NCBI GenBank assembly: GCA_033720955.1
Contig: JAWWBN010000215.1
Location: forward strand, 1-6,547
Length of the DNA stretch: 6,547 nucleotides
Origin: JAWWBN01 sp033720955
GTDB lineage: Bacteria > Acidobacteriota > Thermoanaerobaculia > Multivoradales > JAHEKO01
Direction of reading: 5' to 3'
The position numbers and the translations under genes are program-made. Under the pieces are notes generated by a model, which had not been told where the DNA came from, made no database searches, and worked only from the letters and a program-made list of their open reading frames with translations. Positions 1 through 3,815 of the stretch are shown here, one piece after another. Every line of letters starts with the position of its first letter. Position 1 is the stretch's first letter.

Positions 1-1812
1 GACTCGCGCCGCGAGTGGGACGAGCGGCACTCCATGGACAATGTGCGCAGCATCCTGACCACGGGAGCGCTGCAGCCCTCGTACGCCCTCTACCCGAGCC
101 TGGCCTACCTGCCGCACACCGCCGTGCTGGCCGCGGTGCGGGGGGCGCAGCGGCTGGCGGGGGCCGAGCCGCTGCCGGTGGTCGAGGCGGGTGGATCCGC
201 CACCCCGGCCGTCTACCGGATCTGTCGGCTGATCGGCGTCCTCTTCGCGGCGGCCACGGTGGTGCTGACATACGTCGCCGGCCGGCGGATCTTCGGCCCC
301 GGCGTGGGCCTCCTGGCGGCGACGCTCCTGGCCTTCTCGGCCTGGTTCGTGCGCGGCGCCCACGTCTTCAAGCCCGACCCGCTGCTGATGCTGCTGACGA
401 TGGCGACCTTCCTCTGGAGTCTGGATGCCGCCGAGCGGGGCGCGCTGCGCAGCTATCTCCTGGCCGGTGTCGGGGTGGGCCTGACGGCGGCGGCCAAGCA
501 GAACGGAGCGCTGGCCGCCATCGCGGTGATCGGCGCCACCCTCTTCCGGCCGCTCGAGCTCAGGCGCTGGCTGTGGCTGGCCCTGGCCGGCGTGGCCTCC
601 GCGGTGGTCTTCGTCGCGCTCAATCCCTTCCCCGACCTGATCCTCGAGTACACCCAGATCGGCACCAAGTACAACACCTGGGTGCGCTCGCAGGCCGAGA
701 CGACGCCGATGCCCCACGTCCTCCTCTTCCTGCCGCGGCTCTTTCTGACCGAGACCTGGCACGGGCCGGTGGTGGGGGCCGCGGCGCTGCTCGGCATCGC
801 GCTGCTGCCGCTGGAGCTGCTGCGCCGGCGCCGGCTCGGGGACGGTCGTGGCGCCGCCGCCGGCATCTTCCTGACCCTGGTCTTCGTGGTGGGCTTCCCA
901 CTGGCCTGCGCCGCCATCAGCAGCTACCCGAAAACCAACATCTACCTGCCGCTGCTCCCCTTCACCTCGCTGACCGCCGCCTGGGTCCTGGCGGCGGCGG
1001 GGAGCTGGCTGGCGCGCCGGCTGTCGCCCTCCGCGCGACGGTGGGCCCTGCCGATCGCGGTGGCTGCGCTCCTGGCCCTGATCGCCCCCACCTTCGTCGC
1101 GTACGTGTACCAGCGCTCGGTGCCCACCACCACTCTCGACCGGGCGGCCCGGACGATCCAGCACGGGGCGCCCGGCCTGGGGCAGCGGATCGTCGTCTAC
1201 GAGGAGGTCGGCGAGCCGCTGGTGGTGGAGCACCGGTGGACGGCGGTGCGGGGCGTCGCCGCCTGGGCCGTGGGTCAGCCCAGCCTGGCGAGGGTGCCCG
1301 CGGAGGCGCTCGACCGCACCGACTTCGAGGTCTTCCCCAGGGAGAGGCTGCTCGGCCCGGAGGGCGGCTTCTACCTGGGCCGGCTGCAGCGGCTGGAGGT
1401 GGGCGACGCGATCTGGGAGGTGGAGCCGCGACGGTTCCGGGTCCGCGGCCCCCGGCTTCTGGTCCTGGCCCACCCCTGGCGGGCGGTCGAGCCGGGGCTG
1501 CCGCTCGAGTGGCACGGCTCCCGCAAGGGGTCGAAGACGGCGCGCGCCGGGCTCCCGGACGGGCTGGCCGCGGACGACCTGGTGACCCTGGATCTCGAGC
1601 TGAGCCCTCGCCAGGGGAGCGAGTGCCGGCTTCTGCTGGGGGGTCGGGAGATCGAGATCGAAGCCTACGCCTGGGAGGACGGGGTCGTGAGGTGGATGAG
1701 CCGGCGCTTTCCGCTGGGCGGTCCCAGGGCGCCGCTGCGCCTCGAGTGTCCGGAGGCGGCCGACTTCGAGCCGGCGCCCGCGGGCCAGGTCTGGCGCTGG
1801 GTCCGGGATTGA
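1..1812 (+). CDS. GT39/PMT-like membrane glycosyltransferase, 5'-truncated
   Basis: Probable polyprenyl-phosphate-sugar-dependent glycosyltransferase of the GT-C fold (GT39/PMT_2-like), which would move a sugar from a lipid carrier to an acceptor on the outer face of the inner membrane. The frame is open to the window edge, so the ATG at 34 is internal and the true start lies upstream. Residues are counted from base 1. An acidic Asp-Glu pair at 7-8 (WDERHS) sits where these enzymes carry the catalytic acid in the first periplasmic loop. Next come YPSLAYLP, several hydrophobic helices, the family-like segment HVFKPDPLLML with D126, a small-residue helix with K166 (AAAKQN), and KTNIYLPLLPF (311-321) before the last helices. 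From about residue 380 to 603 the protein is soluble and beta-rich, beginning with the DRAARTIQ segment typical of such C-terminal domains. The family call is firm; donor and acceptor are unknown. The tRNA gene starts 41 nt after the stop. Confidence 0.82.
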   Translation, partial: DSRREWDERHSMDNVRSILTTGALQPSYALYPSLAYLPHTAVLAAVRGAQRLAGAEPLPVVEAGGSATPAVYRICRLIGVLFAAATVVLTYVAGRRIFGPGVGLLAATLLAFSAWFVRGAHVFKPDPLLMLLTMATFLWSLDAAERGALRSYLLAGVGVGLTAAAKQNGALAAIAVIGATLFRPLELRRWLWLALAGVASAVVFVALNPFPDLILEYTQIGTKYNTWVRSQAETTPMPHVLLFLPRLFLTETWHGPVVGAAALLGIALLPLELLRRRRLGDGRGAAAGIFLTLVFVVGFPLACAAISSYPKTNIYLPLLPFTSLTAAWVLAAAGSWLARRLSPSARRWALPIAVAALLALIAPTFVAYVYQRSVPTTTLDRAARTIQHGAPGLGQRIVVYEEVGEPLVVEHRWTAVRGVAAWAVGQPSLARVPAEALDRTDFEVFPRERLLGPEGGFYLGRLQRLEVGDAIWEVEPRRFRVRGPRLLVLAHPWRAVEPGLPLEWHGSRKGSKTARAGLPDGLAADDLVTLDLELSPRQGSECRLLLGGREIEIEAYAWEDGVVRWMSRRFPLGGPRAPLRLECPEAADFEPAPAGQVWRWVRD

Positions 1813-1838
1813 CCGTTCCCTCCGGGCCTTGCTAGGTT
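1809..1838 (+). promoter_or_regulatory. Candidate sigma70-type promoter for tRNA-Gln
   Basis: A TTGACC -35 (1809-1814) overlaps the TGA stop of the glycosyltransferase gene. After an 18-nt spacer comes TAGGTT (1833-1838), preceded by TGC, which gives an extended -10. Transcription would start around 1845, about nine bases before the mature tRNA. The bases after the -10 are GC-rich (CAGGGGCCC), like the discriminator of stringently controlled stable-RNA promoters. This is motif reading only; read-through from the upstream gene is also possible. Confidence 0.55.
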
Positions 1839-1853
1839 CAGGGGCCCTCCTGC

Positions 1854-1927
1854 TGGGAGGTCGTCTAAGGGTAAGACATACGGCTCTGGACCGTAGAATC
1901 GGGGTTCGAATCCCTGCCTCCCAGCCA
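1854..1927 (+). tRNA. tRNA-Gln (anticodon CTG), CCA encoded
   Basis: All arms of the cloverleaf can be folded by eye. The acceptor stem pairs TGGGAGG (1854-1860) with CCTCCCA (1917-1923), followed by discriminator G1924 and an encoded CCA (1925-1927). The D arm pairs GTCT (1863-1866) with AGAC (1874-1877). The anticodon stem pairs TACGG (1879-1883) with CCGTA (1891-1895) around the seven-base loop CTCTGGA, with anticodon CTG at 1886-1888, reading CAG glutamine codons. The T arm is CGGGG/CCCTG around loop TTCGAAT and has one G-T pair. A first base T and discriminator G agree with bacterial tRNA-Gln. The 3' end, from the T loop through CCA, is part of a large inverted repeat with the downstream DNA. 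Confidence 0.95.
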
Positions 1928-1969
1928 TTTCGAGCGCCGCGCTCGAAATGGGTGGGAGACAGGGATTCG
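1907..1969. repeat. 31-bp inverted repeat made from the tRNA-Gln 3' end
   Basis: The left arm (1907-1937) runs from the tRNA T loop through the acceptor strand and CCA into the flank. The right arm (1939-1969) is its reverse complement with two mismatches (1917/1959 and 1924/1952), so 29 of 31 positions pair, with a single base (1938) at the axis. The core 1926-1950 is a perfect palindrome, CATTTCGAGCGC against GCGCTCGAAATG, that takes in the last bases of the encoded CCA. In RNA it would form an 11-bp stem with a three-base loop. No T-run follows, so it is not a standard intrinsic terminator. If the precursor RNA extended to 1969, this hairpin would compete with the tRNA acceptor stem and T arm. 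Confidence 0.9.
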
Positions 1970-2016
1970 GTCGTCGGCCTCCGCGCTTTGCGCGGAGGCC
2001 TCTAGAGCGAATCCCC
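1962..2016. repeat. Nested hairpin closed by tRNA T-arm octamers
   Basis: The outer arms GGGATTCG (1962-1969) and CGAATCCC (2009-2016) are perfect complements. Inside them is a perfect 11-bp stem, GGCCTCCGCGC (1976-1986) with GCGCGGAGGCC (1990-2000), around a TTT loop. CGAATCCC is the same octamer found in the tRNA T arm at 1907-1914, so it occurs three times within 110 bp, twice direct and once inverted. The right arm of the tRNA-derived repeat can therefore pair either backwards with the tRNA or forwards with this copy. Role unknown: a bidirectional transcription stop, a REP-like element or a recombination scar are all possible. Confidence 0.8.
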
Positions 2017-2175
2017 TTCCGGGGGCCGGCCGTCGCTTCGCTCGGCCTCCGGCAGTGGAGGCGGTGGCGTCCCCCTCCCGGGCCGGCCGTCGCTTTGCTC
2101 GGCCTGCGGCGGTGGTGGCGGTGGCGTCTCCCTCCGGGGCCGGCCGTCGCTTTGCTCGGCCTGCGGCGGTGGCGT
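2014..2175. repeat. 57-bp GC-rich tandem repeats, three copies
   Basis: Unit 1 is 2014-2070, unit 2 is 2071-2127, and unit 3 is 2128-2175, shortened to 48 bp by loss of a nine-base TGGTGGCGG-like block. The anchor GGCCGGCCGTCGCTT recurs at 2024, 2081 and 2138, exactly 57 bp apart. Each unit holds GGCCG...CGGCC arms around a ten-base loop (GGCCGTCGCTTTGCTCGGCC and variants) and ends in GGTGGCGT. A degenerate fourth copy may continue from 2176 into the stop-codon region of the neighbouring gene. Because 57 is a multiple of three, several frames stay open across the array, but nothing suggests translation: no ribosome binding site and no convincing protein. It fills the space between two convergent transcripts. 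Confidence 0.9.
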
Positions 2176-2201
2176 CTCGCTCGGGCCCGGTGGGCGGGTC
2201 G

Positions 2202-2888
2202 CTAGGCGCGGCGCGAGATGTTCAGGCGGTAGCCGGCGTAGATCAGCAGGAGGCCGACGAGCTCGGTGACGTAGAGGACCTCGACGTGGCCGGCGCGGGT
2301 CATGGCGCCGCCGAAGCCGGGGAGGATGGCGCCGATGGCGATCAGGATGTTGCCCAGGTAGCGGTGCCGGAGGCTCGGCGCCTTGCGGTAGCGCAGCGCC
2401 GAGACGATGGCGCCGCCGACCAGGAAGATCACCGAGTAGAGGTTGATGAACGGGCTGATCAGCCGCACCCACTGCCACTCGATCACGTCGCCGGAGAGAC
2501 GGTGGGCCTCGGCGGCGGCGAGGTCGAGCGGGGTGAGGAAGACGAACACCGCGGCCGCTGCGATGAAGCTGGTGACGATCCCCGCCGACCAGTGGGCGAA
2601 GCGTCGGTTCATCAGCAGGTAGATCGACCCCTGCGCCAGGGGGTAGCCGCCCAGAAAGGCGCCGGCGACGTACCAGACCCGGAAGACGAACGGGTTCCAG
2701 CCCACGATGCTGGTGTACGCCTCGGTCAGGGTCCCCACCCCGTAGGTCGCCATTCCGATCCCCCACCAGAGGAGGTGGAGACCGCCCCCCTTCTCCCGCC
2801 ACCGCCGGAAGAGCTGGTAGCAGAAGACCGCCGCCAGGACGGTGGTCAGGGCGGGCAGGTAGAGGACGGTCTGGTGCAGGAGCTCCAC
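2202..2888 (-). CDS. Unrecognised protein with seven predicted membrane helices
   Basis: A 228-residue integral membrane protein that I do not recognise as a named family. Hydrophobic segments lie at roughly residues 7-27, 36-58, 68-93, 102-121, 140-167, 176-198 and 204-222, with short loops and Arg/Lys clusters after the first (FRRWREK), fifth (RYRKAPSLRHR) and last helices. The positive-inside rule puts the C terminus (RLNISRRA) in the cytoplasm and the N terminus outside. Aromatic/glycine-rich stretches such as LLWWGIGMATYGVGT and VWYVAGAFLGGYPLAQGS suggest a compact bundle like the sensor domains of 7TM receptor proteins, but no output domain is attached. The start is GTG at 2888, chosen because AGGAAG lies just upstream at 2893-2898 and an extended -10 lies further up. 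It converges on the tRNA-Gln gene and diverges from the protease pair. Coding is well supported; function is unknown. Confidence 0.8.
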   Translation of the reverse strand: MELLHQTVLYLPALTTVLAAVFCYQLFRRWREKGGGLHLLWWGIGMATYGVGTLTEAYTSIVGWNPFVFRVWYVAGAFLGGYPLAQGSIYLLMNRRFAHWSAGIVTSFIAAAAVFVFLTPLDLAAAEAHRLSGDVIEWQWVRLISPFINLYSVIFLVGGAIVSALRYRKAPSLRHRYLGNILIAIGAILPGFGGAMTRAGHVEVLYVTELVGLLLIYAGYRLNISRRA

Positions 2889-2892
2889 GGTT

Positions 2893-2898
2893 CTTCCT
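2893..2898 (-). promoter_or_regulatory. Ribosome binding site fixing the GTG start at 2888
   Basis: Read on the minus strand, AGGAAG lies four bases before the GTG codon (2888-2886), with its AGGA core six bases away. It supports the GTG start over any internal ATG. Confidence 0.7.
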
Positions 2899-2920
2899 AC
2901 GAGGTGCGTGTCGGCCGAGC

Positions 2921-2929
2921 AATATAGCA
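2921..2929 (-). promoter_or_regulatory. Extended -10 promoter for the seven-helix protein
   Basis: The minus strand reads TGCTATATT: a TATATT -10 hexamer (2926-2921) preceded by the TGn extended -10 element (2929-2927). No good -35 sits at the usual distance (the sequence there is CCGCCG), as expected when the TGn contact compensates. Initiation near 2914 would give a leader of about 25 nt that includes the AGGAAG ribosome binding site. Confidence 0.6.
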
Positions 2930-2984
2930 GCGCTCCTCGGGATCGGCGGATCTCCGCGCGGCGACGGGCGGGCTTCAGGGCTCC

Positions 2985-3055
2985 CTACTTATTGACGAAA
3001 CTCTCTATTGGTAAGACGGTTCGCTATTTGACCTATCGACAAAGGCGTGTAGACT
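2985..3055 (+). promoter_or_regulatory. AT-richer patch with candidate promoter for the secreted pair
   Basis: This is the least GC-rich stretch of the window. The best promoter is TTGACC (3028-3033), a 16-nt spacer and TAGACT (3050-3055), matching five and four of six consensus bases. A second -35-like TTGACG at 2992-2997 has no good -10 partner. A TATTG/TATTTG word recurs at 2990, 3006 and 3025, spaced 16 and 19 bp, and could be tandem operator half-sites. It would drive the 3225 and 3816 genes. Confidence 0.45.
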
Positions 3056-3224
3056 CCGGCTAGTCGCCTACGCGGCCACCCGAAAAGTTATCGCCTTGGC
3101 AGACGAGCGCAGCGCCCGCCCGAGATGGGGCGGTCCCGAGAGGGGCCTCCCCCGCGATCGGCCGTGCGCCGTCGCGCCCGCCCGGCCAAGGCCCGTTCAA
3201 ATGGAATCGAAGGAGGGTAGAGGA
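3056..3224 (+). other. Leader of the secreted-protein operon
   Basis: About 160 nt lie between the candidate transcription start and the first gene. I see no gene and no known riboswitch here. A six-base stem, CCGCCC (3116-3121) with GGGCGG (3128-3133), and a short GGGG/CCCC hairpin (3142-3152) are visible. The frame of the downstream gene stays open back to a TTG at 3096, but the encoded residues are Arg/Pro-rich and unlike a signal peptide, so this is read as untranslated leader. Confidence 0.5.
3211..3216 (+). promoter_or_regulatory. Strong Shine-Dalgarno fixing the ATG at 3225
   Basis: AGGAGG, eight bases before the ATG at 3225. It places the start directly before a signal peptide and rules out the upstream TTG at 3096. 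Confidence 0.85.
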
Positions 3225-3800
3225 ATGAAGTTCCCCACTCGCCGGATGGTGCCGCTCGCTCTGATCGCGGCCCTTCTGGCAACCGCCCCGCTGGGCGCCA
3301 CGACGCTCCTCCAGATGAATCTGGGGGATCTGACCCAGCGGGCCGACCGCATCTTCCGGGGGACCGTCATCGACGTCACCCCCGGCACCGTCTCCGTCGG
3401 GGGCGCCGAGCTCCCCACAACCACCTACCGTCTGCGGGTGGAGGAGAGCTTCAAGGGCGACGCCGACCTGGTCAAGGGCGACCAGGCGATGATCGAGGTC
3501 CAGATGATCGGCAGCATCAAGAAGGAGGGACCCCGGGGCGACCTGGTGAAGTTCTCGGCCTTCCGCGACGTCCCGCGTCTGACCATGGGCGGCGACTACC
3601 TGCTGTTCACCACGGCGCCGAGCGCCGCCGGTCTCTCGACCACGGTCGGGCTGGCCCAAGGCGCCTTCACGGTCTTCGTGCTGGATCGCCAGGAGTACGC
3701 GGTCAACGGCTTCAACAACGGCGGTCTCGGCCTCGACTCGGCCGGCCCCGCTCTCTACGACGACCTCAGCGCGAAGATCAACGCGCTGCTGGGCAACTAA
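3225..3800 (+). CDS. Small secreted protein paired with matrixin protease
   Basis: A 191-residue exported protein. Residues 1-25 form a Sec signal peptide: basic MKFPTRR, hydrophobic VPLALIAALLATAP, then LGA with likely cleavage before TTLLQ. The mature part opens with LLQMNLGDLTQRADRIFRGTVIDV. This beta-strand pattern continues through YRLRVEESFKGD, MIEVQMIGS, DVPRLTMGGDYLLFTT and a glycine-rich GLSTTVGLAQGAFTVF, and ends in a short acidic helical tail. There are no cysteines and no lipobox. I recall similar small proteins beside secreted matrixins in high-GC bacteria, but cannot name a family; a role as partner, inhibitor or chaperone of the protease is inference. It starts at ATG 3225 behind AGGAGG. 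The protease gene begins 15 nt after its stop, so the two are very probably co-transcribed. Alternative: an unrelated cell-envelope protein. Confidence 0.8.
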   Translation: MKFPTRRMVPLALIAALLATAPLGATTLLQMNLGDLTQRADRIFRGTVIDVTPGTVSVGGAELPTTTYRLRVEESFKGDADLVKGDQAMIEVQMIGSIKKEGPRGDLVKFSAFRDVPRLTMGGDYLLFTTAPSAAGLSTTVGLAQGAFTVFVLDRQEYAVNGFNNGGLGLDSAGPALYDDLSAKINALLGN

Positions 3801-3802
3801 GA

Positions 3803-3807
3803 GGAGG
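3803..3807 (+). promoter_or_regulatory. Shine-Dalgarno fixing the protease start at 3816
   Basis: GGAGG lies eight bases before ATG 3816 in the 15-nt gap after the upstream stop codon. A GTG at 3807 is in the same frame but overlaps this site, so it cannot be the start used with it. Confidence 0.85.
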
Positions 3808-3815
3808 TGGAGAAC

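Noticed and set aside
15..1835. A 606-codon plus-strand frame overlapping the glycosyltransferase
   Set aside because: It gives a Gly/Arg/Ala/Pro-rich product with no membrane helices or motifs, whereas the other frame shows the GT39-like topology and motifs throughout.
1926..1950. Rho-independent terminator of the tRNA
   Set aside because: The hairpin is strong, but it is followed by GGTGGGAG and not by a T-run. It might still help termination or processing, but it does not meet the definition.
1939..1969. A second tRNA gene on the minus strand
   Set aside because: Only a 3'-end-like segment is present; no D arm, anticodon arm or acceptor 5' strand can be folded upstream of it.
2014..2175. 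CRISPR array
   Set aside because: The units are directly adjacent with no unique spacers, and no cas gene is present.
2002..2927. Long open frames on both strands over the seven-helix gene and the tandem repeats
   Set aside because: They stay open because of GC bias and because the 57-bp unit is a multiple of three. Their products are low-complexity and they lack ribosome binding sites.
3010..3017. GGTAAGAC shared between the promoter patch and the tRNA D arm (1870-1877)
   Set aside because: It is only eight bases with no extension on either side, so chance is the simplest explanation.
3034..3090. Cyclic-di-GMP (GEMM) riboswitch, suggested by an AAAGGC / CTCCGGCTA resemblance
   Set aside because: The conserved 5' half of GEMM-I and its GNAA-loop stem are absent, and part of the segment lies upstream of the likely transcription start.
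3096..3224. Extended N terminus of the small secreted protein from a TTG at 3096
   Set aside because: It would bury the signal peptide behind 43 Arg/Pro-rich residues, and the strong Shine-Dalgarno sits at the ATG at 3225.
3807..3809. GTG start for the protease
   Set aside because: It overlaps the GGAGG that serves the ATG at 3816 and has no ribosome binding site of its own at a suitable distance.
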